This document shows positions 16,023 through 24,012 of a DNA stretch of 64,000 nucleotides, piece by piece. Every line of letters begins with the position of its first letter. Position 1 is the first letter of the stretch. The stretch comes from Plantactinospora mayteni. GTDB taxonomy: Bacteria; Actinomycetota; Actinomycetes; Mycobacteriales; Micromonosporaceae. The notes under the pieces are model-generated. The model had not been told where the DNA came from, searched no databases, and saw nothing but the letters and a program-made list of their open reading frames with translations. The translations under genes and the position numbers were made by a program. The stretch lies in NCBI RefSeq assembly GCF_016862935.1, contig NZ_BONX01000054.1, positions 62,001-126,000 on the forward strand, read 5' to 3'.

Positions 16023-16601
16023 ATGACCGCTACCTACACCTTCGACATCTTTTCCAGCCTCGACGGCTTCGGCGCCGCCAGCGGCAACTGGACCGGCTAC
16101 TGGGGCAAGCAAGGCCCGGAGCTGCTCGACCACCGCCTCGCCCTGTACGACCAGGAGCAGCGGATGGTCTTCGGGGCCAACACGTATCGGGCGTTCGCGC
16201 AGATGGTTGCCGCGAGCACCGAGGAGTCCGAGGTGCGTGACCCGTGGGTCACCCGGATGCGGAACCTGCCGGCGACGGTGGTGTCGAGCACGCTGGAAGG
16301 ATCCCTCGACTGGCCGGACGCGACCGTCGTGCGCGGCGACGCCGTCGACATCGTCGCCCGGCTCAAGAAGGAGTCCGAGGTGCCGTTGCGCTCGCACGGC
16401 AGCCTGTCGCTGAACCGGGCGTTGATGGCCGCCGGACTGGTCGACCGCGTCCAGGTGACGATCTTTCCGGTGATCACCGGGCAGACCGGGCTGGACCCCA
16501 TTTTCCAGGGTGCGGCCGACTTCGACCTTGAGCTGATCGAGAGCCGGACGCTCGACGGCCACACCCAGGAACTCATCTACCGGCCCATCCTGCATATCTG
16601 A
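16023..16601 (+). CDS. Dihydrofolate reductase family protein (RibD C-terminal-like)
   Basis: This 192-residue cytoplasmic protein starts at ATG 16023 after GAGGAGAA; an in-frame ATG at 15927 has no ribosome site. It has the RibD_C/DHFR-like fold: FDIFSSLDGFGAASGNW at the N-terminus, a substrate loop (MVFGANTYRAFAQMV), a dinucleotide-site motif (LRSHGSLSLNRALMAAGLVD) and a C-terminal strand pair (VTIFPVITGQTGLDPIF). These proteins are presumed NADPH-dependent reductases; the substrate is unknown. It sits directly after a deleted paralogue, suggesting a former tandem pair. Confidence 0.85.
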   Translation: MTATYTFDIFSSLDGFGAASGNWTGYWGKQGPELLDHRLALYDQEQRMVFGANTYRAFAQMVAASTEESEVRDPWVTRMRNLPATVVSSTLEGSLDWPDATVVRGDAVDIVARLKKESEVPLRSHGSLSLNRALMAAGLVDRVQVTIFPVITGQTGLDPIFQGAADFDLELIESRTLDGHTQELIYRPILHI

Positions 16602-16746
16602 GTCCGTGCTGTTGTTGGCGCGTATGTGATTTTCCGATATGCCGACGATATGTCGCGGCCGGTACGGTGAACCAGCCTCTGTGTTGCTACCGCCTCGGCT
16701 GTGTTGCTGCCGCCTCGGCGGGGCGCCGCACTGGAAGGAGAACACA

Positions 16747-18048
16747 TTGGCTAATGACGGAGAATGGGATCGGCGTTCGGTGTTGCGGGGCGCTGCCGTG
16801 CTGGCCGGTGCCGCCGCGACCGTCCCATTGCTGGGTGAGTCGGCCATGGCACAGGCCAGCCCCGGCGGTGACGCGGACGCACTGTTCAAGGCCGGGAAGT
16901 TCGAGCGGGCCGGGCGTGCGTACGAGGCGATCCTGAAGAAAGACCCCACGAATCTGCACGCGGCCCGCCAGCGCGGCTATGTCGGGCTACTGGCCAACCG
17001 GTTTCCCGAGGCTGAGAAGTATCTCGGGATGGCCCTCGAACTCGCACCCGACGACAAGGACACCAACCAACTCCTGGGTGACTGCTACATCCGGCAAGAC
17101 AAACTGTCCCTCTCCATACCACGCTGGCAGGCGGCCGGCGAGGGAATCTATGCCGAATGGTTCGCGGCGGTCCGCGGCACGCCGTATCAGATCAACGGCG
17201 ACGTCGCGCGGCTCCCATGGCAGCAGCTCGACCCGTTTCCGCTGGTAGAGGCCACCGTCAACGGCGGACCGCCGAAGCGCTTCACGTTCTACACCGGGGC
17301 CCCGTGGCTGGGCGTGTCCTCGACGGTAGCCGAGGAGGCCGGGCTGAGCGCCGTGGCCAAGCAAAAGATCGATTACAAAGACGGCGCCATATGGATGTAC
17401 TTCGGGGTGCTGGACTCGTTCAAGATCGGCGGCATCGAACTGCGCAACATCCCCGTGGGCTGGTCGGAGTCGGAGTCGGGTGGAGATGTCACCACCGAGC
17501 ACGACGGCATGATCGGCACGTGGGTCTTCTACCACTTGCTGACCACCTTCGACTATGCGGGCCGGTCGCTGATCCTGCGGCGCAGCACCCCCGAAACGAC
17601 CAGGAAGGCACGCGCCGACGCCGACCGGGTGGGCGCGAAGCCCCTGCCGCTGTGGCTGGCCCGTGAGCACATGCTCCACAGCAGGGGCAGCATCGCCGGC
17701 TCCGGCACCCGGGTGATGGCCGTGAACTTCGGCGGAACCGGCGAGATCGCCGCGGGCATGTCCGTCGAAACGGCCGAGCAGTTGCGGATCCGCACCGACT
17801 ACGACCGCCCGGTCGAGACTTTCGCCCACAGCCACCCAGCCGTCGTCTACCCCTGCTATCCGAAGGAGGTCCGCATCGGCACCGCCGCCGCCAGGGACGT
17901 CTACTGCTACGCGAACGAAAACCGTAAGCCCGCCCCGTACGGGTTCGACGTGCTGGGCCACTTCTCCCACAGCTTCTGGAAGCCCTACCACATCACCGTC
18001 GACTTCACCGGCATGAACGTCTACATCGCCCGAGGCAGAGCCGCCTGA
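16747..18048 (+). CDS. Tat-exported TPR protein with a degenerate aspartyl-protease fold
   Basis: This 433-residue protein starts at TTG 16747, with AAGGAG 6 nt upstream. The N-terminus has a twin-arginine signal (DRRSVLRGAAVLAGAAATV). Residues about 35-115 are TPR-like (LFKAGKFERAGRAYEAIL; NRFPEAEKYLGMALELAP). The rest resembles two lobes of a retropepsin/pepsin-like aspartyl protease, including flap-type and closing strands (DGMIGTWVFYHLLTTFDY, AGRSLILRR). The catalytic D-T/S-G is not conserved: lobe 1 reads FYTGAP and lobe 2 reads VNFGGTG, so both aspartates are missing. I infer a non-catalytic binding or scaffold protein at the cell surface. No clear operon partner. Confidence 0.75.
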   Translation: MANDGEWDRRSVLRGAAVLAGAAATVPLLGESAMAQASPGGDADALFKAGKFERAGRAYEAILKKDPTNLHAARQRGYVGLLANRFPEAEKYLGMALELAPDDKDTNQLLGDCYIRQDKLSLSIPRWQAAGEGIYAEWFAAVRGTPYQINGDVARLPWQQLDPFPLVEATVNGGPPKRFTFYTGAPWLGVSSTVAEEAGLSAVAKQKIDYKDGAIWMYFGVLDSFKIGGIELRNIPVGWSESESGGDVTTEHDGMIGTWVFYHLLTTFDYAGRSLILRRSTPETTRKARADADRVGAKPLPLWLAREHMLHSRGSIAGSGTRVMAVNFGGTGEIAAGMSVETAEQLRIRTDYDRPVETFAHSHPAVVYPCYPKEVRIGTAAARDVYCYANENRKPAPYGFDVLGHFSHSFWKPYHITVDFTGMNVYIARGRAA

Positions 18049-18074
18049 GGGCGCGGGCCGGGGCCGTCCGGTCA

Positions 18075-18494
18075 TGGGGGGCGCAGAAACGCGGCCTCAC
18101 CATCGAGACCTCCGGCGACATCACCCCGACCATCGGCTCCCACGCGCTCCTGCTTCAGATGACGGCGAACCTCGTGCACAACGCGATCGTCCACAACCTG
18201 CCCGCACAAGGCGCCGTCTGGGTCACGACCCGTGTCCACGCCCGAACTGTGGTGCTCACTGTCGACAACATCGGCGAGCAGCTCACCCGACAGATGGTTT
18301 CCACGCTTGTCGAGCCGTTTCAGCGCGGTACCACACGCATCCGCACCGACCACTCAGGCGTCGGCCTCGGCCTGGCAATCGTCAAGAGCATCACCCAGGC
18401 ACACGACGGAACCCTCACCCTCACCCCCCGCCCCGATGGCGGGCTCCGTGTCACGGTGCAACTACCCGCCGCGCCACCGCACCCTGGCAGATGA
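18075..18494 (+). pseudogene. C-terminal fragment of a sensor histidine kinase
   Basis: Only the HATPase_c domain remains. The frame contains an N box (LLLQMTANLVHNAIVHN), G1-like VDNIG, an F box (EPFQRG) and G2 (GVGLGLAIVKSITQAHDG). The sensor, HAMP and dimerisation regions are absent and the frame has no start before ATG 18159, which would cut into the N box. It begins within about 30 bp of the upstream gene's stop, so a deletion joined the two. No response regulator is nearby. Confidence 0.85.
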
Positions 18495-18584
18495 CGGGCA
18501 GGGGAAGTCTCGGACGGTCTTCGCACAGACCTGCCGGCCCCTGGCGAGGCCGGCAGGCGAGGACGCTCTTGGTGGCTCAGGGGC

Positions 18585-18872
18585 TCAACGCTGTAGCACC
18601 CAGAGTTCATACGGCGTCAGTGGCTTGTTCTGGTTAGTGGAGCATTCAAAACCAACCCACTTGTCAGGATGATGGTCAACTAGGTAACTGCCCTGCTCTA
18701 GGCATTGTCCCCACCACGCGTAGTCACCCCAATGCACCCACGCGTCGACCGGAGCCTGCGTCTGCGTCTGCTTCGGGGCTGTGGTGATGCTGGCCGCAGA
18801 CGCCTGTCCTCCGACGGCAATCGGCGCCATGAGCGTCACTGCTGCGGCCAGTAGCGTCAGGATCCTTCGCAT
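18585..18872 (-). CDS. Small secreted two-cysteine protein, paralogue 1
   Basis: This 95-residue protein starts at ATG 18872 with AAGGAG 6 nt upstream. A Sec signal peptide (RRILTLLAAAVTLMAPIAVG, cleavage near ASA) leaves a mature protein of about 68 residues. The mature part has exactly two cysteines in the pattern C-x(3)-G-x(7)-P-x(7)-C, shared with the next two genes, plus an aromatic N-terminal region (WVHWGDYAWW) and a terminal PYELW. The cysteines probably form a disulfide outside the cell. I recognise no family. It is the last of a three-gene minus-strand unit. Confidence 0.8.
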   Translation of the reverse strand: MRRILTLLAAAVTLMAPIAVGGQASAASITTAPKQTQTQAPVDAWVHWGDYAWWGQCLEQGSYLVDHHPDKWVGFECSTNQNKPLTPYELWVLQR

Positions 18873-18925
18873 CGTTCACTCCTTCGGATCAGATGGTGCG
18901 TTGGTCCCCGGTTACCGATGCGAAC

Positions 18926-19213
18926 TCAGCGGGGATATCCCCACAGCTCGTACGGATACTGCGGCGTGCCCATGTTCGTCCTGCACTCGACTGCGGAGTA
19001 CCAGTCGGGGTGCTGTCGGACAATTTCTCGACCCCAGTAGATGCAGTCCTCGATATAACCAAAACGCCCGAGGTAAACCCAGTCGGCCGCCTTCGCTTCT
19101 GCTGACGAGGTGATCGTGGCGGTATCGACCGTTGATGCCGACGCCGGCGCGGCGCCAGCAAAGGGGATCGCGAGAGCGCCGATCATTGCCAGCAGTGCGA
19201 GAAACTTGCGCAT
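18926..19213 (-). CDS. Small secreted two-cysteine protein, paralogue 2
   Basis: This 95-residue protein starts at ATG 19213, 6 nt after AAGGAG; the preceding GTG is too near that site. The signal peptide (RKFLALLAMIGALAIPFAGA, cleavage near ASA) precedes a mature domain with WVYLGRFGYIEDC, the shared C-x(3)-G-x(7)-P-x(7)-C pattern and a terminal PYELWGYPR. It is 53 bp from paralogue 1 and 23 bp from paralogue 3, so the three are likely co-transcribed. Function unknown. Confidence 0.8.
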   Translation of the reverse strand: MRKFLALLAMIGALAIPFAGAAPASASTVDTATITSSAEAKAADWVYLGRFGYIEDCIYWGREIVRQHPDWYSAVECRTNMGTPQYPYELWGYPR

Positions 19214-19236
19214 CACTCACTCCTTCGGGAGGCGTA

Positions 19237-19530
19237 TCAGACGTGGTGGAGCCAGAGTTGCCAACTGCCGTCCACGTTCAGGCTGCACTGCCAGTTGTCG
19301 TAGAGGTGAGGGTAATGCATGGCGAACTTGGCTCCCCAGTCATTGCAGACGGTCCAGTTTGCGAAATACGACTGGGTGTCAAACCAGAACCCGCTGGTCG
19401 TACTCGCGGTCTGCGTCGACGCCTGTTGGGCGGGCTGTGGCGGCGTGGCCGCGGAGGCCGGTGCCGCACCGGCAAACGAGATGGCGACGGCGGCTACAGC
19501 AGCCGGCAGTACGGTCAGGATCTTCCGCAT
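19237..19530 (-). CDS. Small secreted two-cysteine protein, paralogue 3
   Basis: This 97-residue protein starts at ATG 19530 with AAAGGA 7 nt upstream. A signal peptide (RKILTVLPAAVAAVAISFAG, cleavage near ASA) precedes a Gln/Thr/Ser-rich linker and a mature domain with the same C-x(3)-G-x(7)-P-x(7)-C spacing. Its C-terminus is WQLWLHHV, equivalent to YELW in the other two. It is the most divergent of the three and first in the unit. The lysyl oxidase-like gene starting at 21102 lies upstream on the same strand, ending 99 bp away. Confidence 0.8.
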   Translation of the reverse strand: MRKILTVLPAAVAAVAISFAGAAPASAATPPQPAQQASTQTASTTSGFWFDTQSYFANWTVCNDWGAKFAMHYPHLYDNWQCSLNVDGSWQLWLHHV

Positions 19531-19629
19531 CAGTCGTTCCTTTCAGGTGATTGTTCGGGCTAGTTGGCCTGCGTGTCGTGCGCGCTCAAAGGTATTGCAG
19601 GGTTTTCACCTCCCTAGATGCCGCGCCGG

Positions 19630-21102
19630 TCAGCTCTCGATGACGGATCCGTACGGCGGAACCGTGATAGTGCGGGCTCCGGCGGTGCCACCGAGGACGA
19701 TCTTGCGTATAACCCTGTTGTTGGATCCCGTTGTCTCGACGAGGTTCCCGTTCGGATTGGCGATGATTTCGACGAAGTACTCGCCGTTGGGGAGGTCCGT
19801 GACGTCGAAGGACTGACCGGGAAGAGTCTGCGCGTAGGTGTCTCCCCAGCCAACGGCCAGCGCCTGGCTGACGGCGAGCGACGAGACGTTCCCACAGGAC
19901 GAGTGCAGATCCCGGTTTCCTGGATCGAGGCTGGCATTGTCGACAAGAGTGTCCACGGCGTCGGTATTCGCGAGACAGAATGCCTCTTTCTGGCTGCGGA
20001 CGATCTCCTGTTGATCAGCGCCGAGTAGGCTGTAGCGAGCGAAGTCCGTGAAGTGCCAGTGCTCGTGCCCCCGCCGTGCGTCCCACTCCATCGTGCCGAC
20101 CTGCTCGAACCCGGACGGCCGACCAGACCCGTCGACGGCGTACTGATATGCGTCCATTACGTCCTGACCCGGCCGACGATAACCACGCACGATCATCGGC
20201 GCCGGTCCGGCGTTCCAGACTGTCGCGCTGAAGATGACGTGGTCCCGGCCGTTCCTGCTGTCGATGGCGAGCCCCTTGGGTGGCAGTGGCCGAAGATCCG
20301 GTCGTTGGTGGCTGGCCTTGGCCGTTGAAGGTGCCCGGGCCGCTGAAGGTGCGTGGTGTGGTGGGTCCGCCGACGGGACGCCGGCCGGGTGCGAGGCGGG
20401 ACCAGCGGGCGTGACCGGTCCCTGGCTGATCGTTCGCACCGTGACGTGTACGACCTTCACCTCGGCAGGCATGTCGAGGAAACCGCGATACGGCTCGTTG
20501 ACCGAGATGGTCGCCGTGTATTCGCCGTTCGGAATGTCAGGTCGGAAGGTCTCCGAGGAGTTCACCGGCGCGGCCCACCCGGTGTTGATTCCCCAGAGCG
20601 CGCCAAGCGCAAAGGGGTTCGTGGCGCACGCGGTCGGGAAAGACGAATTCTGGACGGCGTCAGGTCGCGCCGCAACGGCCGCCGAGTTGGGACAGAATGT
20701 CTGGTCACGATCCAGGGCGATCACACCCGCCGCATTGGTCAGGGTGATGTGGAAGAAGTTCGTCAGACCCGAGAGGTCCTGCACCAGACCACTCGGAAGT
20801 GGCCTTTGGACAGTTCGGCCGCCCTGGTTGATCACCTGAGTTGCCGTAACCGGTTTGTCGTACGAGCTGCGTACGGCCCGGACTTGGAACGATAATCCGT
20901 CGGCTCTGATGAATGTGCTCAGATCGAGCCTGGGTGGAATGACCACCCCTGGAGCCACCTGAATCCGGTCCAAGGTAACCGAGGCTGCTCCGACCACAAG
21001 CCGCAGCCCTGACGCCGATGAAGGCGCAGCACCTCCCGGCGCCGAGCTGAACAGGGTCAGCGTCAGGGCGATGCTCACGACCAACCGGCAGACGACTCGC
21101 AC
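19630..21102 (-). CDS. Secreted lysyl oxidase-like protein
   Basis: This 490-residue exported protein starts at GTG 21102, with GGAGG 8 nt upstream; the frame is open further up without a better site. The signal peptide (VCRLVVSIALTLTLFSSAP) ends near GGA. The N-terminal half (to about 270) carries a repeat of a beta-domain (PNGEYTATISVNEP). A Pro/Ala/Ser/His-rich linker precedes the lysyl oxidase domain (about 290-475) with the copper motif HxHxH (GHEHWHFTDFARYSL) and PNGEYFVEIIANPNG. Bacterial members are thought to oxidise primary amines of peptides outside the cell through a lysine tyrosylquinone cofactor; this protein's substrate is unknown. Confidence 0.85.
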   Translation of the reverse strand: MRVVCRLVVSIALTLTLFSSAPGGAAPSSASGLRLVVGAASVTLDRIQVAPGVVIPPRLDLSTFIRADGLSFQVRAVRSSYDKPVTATQVINQGGRTVQRPLPSGLVQDLSGLTNFFHITLTNAAGVIALDRDQTFCPNSAAVAARPDAVQNSSFPTACATNPFALGALWGINTGWAAPVNSSETFRPDIPNGEYTATISVNEPYRGFLDMPAEVKVVHVTVRTISQGPVTPAGPASHPAGVPSADPPHHAPSAARAPSTAKASHQRPDLRPLPPKGLAIDSRNGRDHVIFSATVWNAGPAPMIVRGYRRPGQDVMDAYQYAVDGSGRPSGFEQVGTMEWDARRGHEHWHFTDFARYSLLGADQQEIVRSQKEAFCLANTDAVDTLVDNASLDPGNRDLHSSCGNVSSLAVSQALAVGWGDTYAQTLPGQSFDVTDLPNGEYFVEIIANPNGNLVETTGSNNRVIRKIVLGGTAGARTITVPPYGSVIES

Positions 21103-21255
21103 GCGGCGCACCTCCGTGGTGTAGACACAGGGCCAGCGAGGGCACACAATTCCAACGTGATTTGCCGTGTGCGGCGATCAGGCTGGCTTTGTAGCTGTCA
21201 CTTCACTCTGCGGCGAGCACCTTTCAGGCACCTTTCACAAGACTTTCGGAGGACG

Positions 21256-21885
21256 TCATCCGCGTGGGGTCAGATAGCCCCGGGAGAAGGCGGTGGCCAC
21301 GGCTGCCGCCCGGTCGTTGACGCCGAGTTTCGCGTACACGTGTAGCAGGTGGGTTTTGACCGTCGCCTCGCTGATGAAAAGCTGCCTGGCGGCCTCGCGG
21401 TTGGTCGACCCCTGGGCGATCAGCTCCAGGACCTCCAGCTCGCGCTGCGACAGCGGCTCCGAGGCCGGCTGGCGGATCTGTCCCATCAGCCGGGTCGCGA
21501 CGGCGGGGGAGAGGACCGCCTGTCCGCGCGCGGCAGCCTCGACCGCCCGGAACAGTTCCTCCCGCGGGGCGTCCTTCAGCAGGTACCCGGTGGCGCCGGC
21601 CTCGATCGCGGGCAGCACGTCGCTGTCGGTGTCGTAGGTGGTGAGCACCAGGATCCGGGCCGGCACCCCGCGGCTGGCCAGCTCCTTGATCGCGGTGACC
21701 CCGTCGGTCCTCGGCATCCGCAGATCCATCAGGATCACGTCGGGTCGGAGCCTCTCCCCGGCGATGATGGCCTCGGCGCCGTCACCGGCCTCGCCGAGCA
21801 CCTCGAAGCGCGGATCGGTGCTGAACATGCCCCGCAACCCGTCCCGCACCACCGGATGGTCGTCGACGATCAGCAGCGATATCAG
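21256..21885 (-). CDS. NarL/FixJ-family response regulator (start altered by a repeat element)
   Basis: This regulator of about 209 residues has a receiver domain (LLIVDDHPVVRDG, phospho-acceptor region VILMDLRMP, and LTTY) and a C-terminal LuxR helix-turn-helix (LSQRELEVLELIAQGSTNRE, ATVKTHLLHVYAKLGV). It pairs with the histidine kinase ending at 21975. The domain begins at the edge of the 92-bp repeat element: the coordinate given is a CTG where an ATG or GTG would be expected. The only conventional in-frame alternative is TTG 21978, which overlaps the kinase stop and would add 31 residues encoded by the element. Expression level is therefore uncertain. The likely target is the adjacent ABC exporter operon. 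Confidence 0.85.
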   Translation of the reverse strand: MISLLIVDDHPVVRDGLRGMFSTDPRFEVLGEAGDGAEAIIAGERLRPDVILMDLRMPRTDGVTAIKELASRGVPARILVLTTYDTDSDVLPAIEAGATGYLLKDAPREELFRAVEAAARGQAVLSPAVATRLMGQIRQPASEPLSQRELEVLELIAQGSTNREAARQLFISEATVKTHLLHVYAKLGVNDRAAAVATAFSRGYLTPRG

Positions 21886-21977
21886 TGAACCTTTTTCAAC
21901 CTCCCCTTGCGGTCCGCCGTGGCCGCAGGTGGAAGTCGGGGCGCATGCGCCGCGCGGTTCAGGTTGAAAAAGGTTCA
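21886..21977. repeat. 92-bp element with 17-bp terminal inverted repeats, copy B
   Basis: The ends TGAACCTTTTTCAACCT (21886-21902) and AGGTTGAAAAAGGTTCA (21961-21977) are perfect inverted repeats. The GC-rich interior includes CCCCTTGCGGTCC and GCGCATGCGCCGCGCGG. Copies occur at 47013 and 53984 and partly at 1. It is wedged between the kinase and response regulator genes; its outermost TCA is the complement of the kinase stop codon. Confidence 0.9.
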
Positions 21978-23255
21978 ATCCGCACCCCCGGCGGGGATGG
22001 CCGGCACGACCGCCGAGATCGCCGTGCCGCCACCCGGCTCGGACTCGATGTCCAACCGGCCCGCGAGGCGCTGCACCCGCTGCCGCATGCCGGCCAGTCC
22101 GAACCCTCCGTTCGGGGCAGCGCTGGCCCGGTTGGCGCCGGGCTCGAAGCCGACCCCGTCGTCCCGTACGTCGAGCGTCACCAGATCCTCCATATAGGAC
22201 AGCGTCAGGCCGACCCGGCTGGCCCGCGCGTGTTTCGCCACGTTGGCCAGCGCCTCCTGCGCGGTACGCAACAGCGCCACCTCGACGTCGGCGTGCATCG
22301 GCCGGGCGTCGCCGGTGGTGGTCAGTACCGTGTCGACGTGGTGCACGTCCGCCCAACGCCTGGCCACGTCGTTGATCGCGTCCGGGAGCCGGGCCTCGGC
22401 GAGCATCGCCGGCTCCACCGCGTGTACCGTCCGACGCGCCTCGGTCAGGCTCTCCCGGGCCAGGTTCATCGCGTTCGTCACGTACCGGCGTGCCGTCGAC
22501 GGCTCGTCCAGGGTCTGCTCGGCGGCCTGGAGCTGGGTGAGGATGCCGGCGAGCCCCTGGGCGAGGGTGTCGTGGATCTCCCGGGCCATCCGCTGCCGCT
22601 CGTCGAGCACCCCGGCCTCGCGGGCCTGTACCAGCAGTTGGGCGTGCAGGCCGGCGTTCTCCTCCAGCGCCGCCTCCAGCTTGACGTTGGCCTCGTGCAG
22701 CTCGGCGAGCGCCCGCTTCTGCCGGTGGTTGCGCTGGTCGGCCAGTTCGGCGAAGTAGAAGAACGCGCTGGCCAGCACGACGCTGACCAGGCTGACCGCG
22801 ATCCATTCCCACCACGCCCCGGCGATGACGTCGGCGGCCCGACCCAGGTAGCCCACCGCCGAGATCGTCGCCGTGGCGGCCACGCCGGCATAGCGCCAGC
22901 GGCCATTCAGGTACAGGAACGCCTGGGGATACCCGACGAAGATGAAGATGGTGAAGAAGGGCGCGACCGCCACCAGGCCGGCGGCCAGCACCATCAGGCC
23001 GGTGTAGTAGAGGCCCATCAGCGGGCCGTTCTGGTGCCATTCCGGGTGGAGGGTGTGGAAACAGATCAACCAGAGCGTGACCGCGAGCGTCAGCCCGAGC
23101 ACGGTCGGGACGTGCACCGGCATGTCCCAGGTCGGCTGGAGCAGCGTGAGCAGGGTGCTGGCCGCCAGGAGGAGGTAGGGGAGGACGTTGAGGACCCCGA
23201 TCTCCCTGCGCTCCCAGCGGTCGAACTCCGCACGCAGCTCCGCCTCGATGCTCAC
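21975..23255 (-). CDS. NarL-type sensor histidine kinase
   Basis: This 426-residue membrane kinase starts at GTG 23255, 3 bp after the stop of the permease gene. About five or six hydrophobic segments occupy residues 22-165 (VLPYLLLAASTLLTLL, FFTIFIFVGYPQAFLY, WIAVSLVSVVLASAFFYF). A coiled stretch follows, then HisKA_3 with the phospho-acceptor histidine (ERQRMAREIHDTLAQGL) and HATPase_c (TAQEALANVAKHA, VRDDGVGF, GGFGLAGM). The stop codon TGA is the first triplet of the inverted-repeat element. It forms a four-gene unit with the ABC ATPase, the permease and the response regulator, suggesting sensing of an exported compound or membrane stress. Confidence 0.92.
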   Translation of the reverse strand: MSIEAELRAEFDRWERREIGVLNVLPYLLLAASTLLTLLQPTWDMPVHVPTVLGLTLAVTLWLICFHTLHPEWHQNGPLMGLYYTGLMVLAAGLVAVAPFFTIFIFVGYPQAFLYLNGRWRYAGVAATATISAVGYLGRAADVIAGAWWEWIAVSLVSVVLASAFFYFAELADQRNHRQKRALAELHEANVKLEAALEENAGLHAQLLVQAREAGVLDERQRMAREIHDTLAQGLAGILTQLQAAEQTLDEPSTARRYVTNAMNLARESLTEARRTVHAVEPAMLAEARLPDAINDVARRWADVHHVDTVLTTTGDARPMHADVEVALLRTAQEALANVAKHARASRVGLTLSYMEDLVTLDVRDDGVGFEPGANRASAAPNGGFGLAGMRQRVQRLAGRLDIESEPGGGTAISAVVPAIPAGGAD

Positions 23256-23258
23256 GAC

Positions 23259-23999
23259 CTACTCCCAGCGGAAGTACCGCGCGGCCAGCCCTCCGGCCAC
23301 GATCGTCCATCCCAGCATGACAGCCAGGTGTAGCGGCTGCGGCCAGTGCCCGGCCGTCGCGTCCTGCAACGACTGCACGGCGGGGCCGAGCGGGGTGAGG
23401 TCGCTGATCGTCCGCAGCACGCCGTTCATGTTGTCGCGTGGTATCCAGAGGCCGGCGAAGAAGACGATCGGGAAGAACAGCACGGTTCCGATCGCGCCGG
23501 CGCTCTTGCCGGTCGGCGCGAGCGAGGCGACGAGCAGGCCGATCGCGAACATCGCCAGCGCTGCCAGTACGTAGCCCAGCAGGTAGGCCGGTAGCTGCCG
23601 GGGCAGGCTCACGTCGAACGCCAGCCGGCCGACGGCCAGTACGACCACCATCGTCAGCACGGACAGGATCGTGGACATCAGCAACTGCGCGCCGAGCATC
23701 GTCCCCGGCTTGACCGGGGTGGTCCGCATGCGCCGGAGCACGCCCTTCTCCCGGTAGGTGGCGAAGAGCTGGGACAGGCCGTTGAGGGCGAACGTGGCGA
23801 GGCCCAACGCGACGACGATCGGTACGTACAGGTCGATCACCCGCAGGCCGCCGATGGACGGGTCGGGTTCCCGGAACGACGGGACCGCCCCGAAGATGAC
23901 GAGCAGGATCGGCGGGAACGCGAGCGCGAAGAACACGATCATCGGCTCGCGGAAGAAGAGTTTGGTCTCGGTGACGGTGAGCCGGGACAGGGCGGACAC
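23259..23999 (-). CDS. ABC-2 type export permease
   Basis: This 246-residue membrane protein starts at GTG 23999 (GAGGAG upstream), 13 bp after the ATPase stop. It has six predicted helices in the ABC-2 arrangement (IVFFALAFPPILLVIFG; VVALGLATFALNGL; LTMVVVLAVGRLAF; LAMFAIGLLVASLAP; GTVLFFPIVFFAGLWIP; VMLGWTIVAGGLAARYF). It exports an unknown substrate with the ATPase upstream; drugs or lipids are typical for the family. It is followed immediately by the two-component genes. Confidence 0.92.
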   Translation of the reverse strand: MSALSRLTVTETKLFFREPMIVFFALAFPPILLVIFGAVPSFREPDPSIGGLRVIDLYVPIVVALGLATFALNGLSQLFATYREKGVLRRMRTTPVKPGTMLGAQLLMSTILSVLTMVVVLAVGRLAFDVSLPRQLPAYLLGYVLAALAMFAIGLLVASLAPTGKSAGAIGTVLFFPIVFFAGLWIPRDNMNGVLRTISDLTPLGPAVQSLQDATAGHWPQPLHLAVMLGWTIVAGGLAARYFRWE

Positions 24000-24012
24000 G
24001 ATGTCGTTCTCC

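Noticed and set aside
21886-23310. Fusion of histidine kinase region and response regulator in one long minus-strand frame from 23310
   Set aside because: The upstream part is out of frame with the kinase; the kinase is encoded separately at 21975-23255 and the frame merely stays open.
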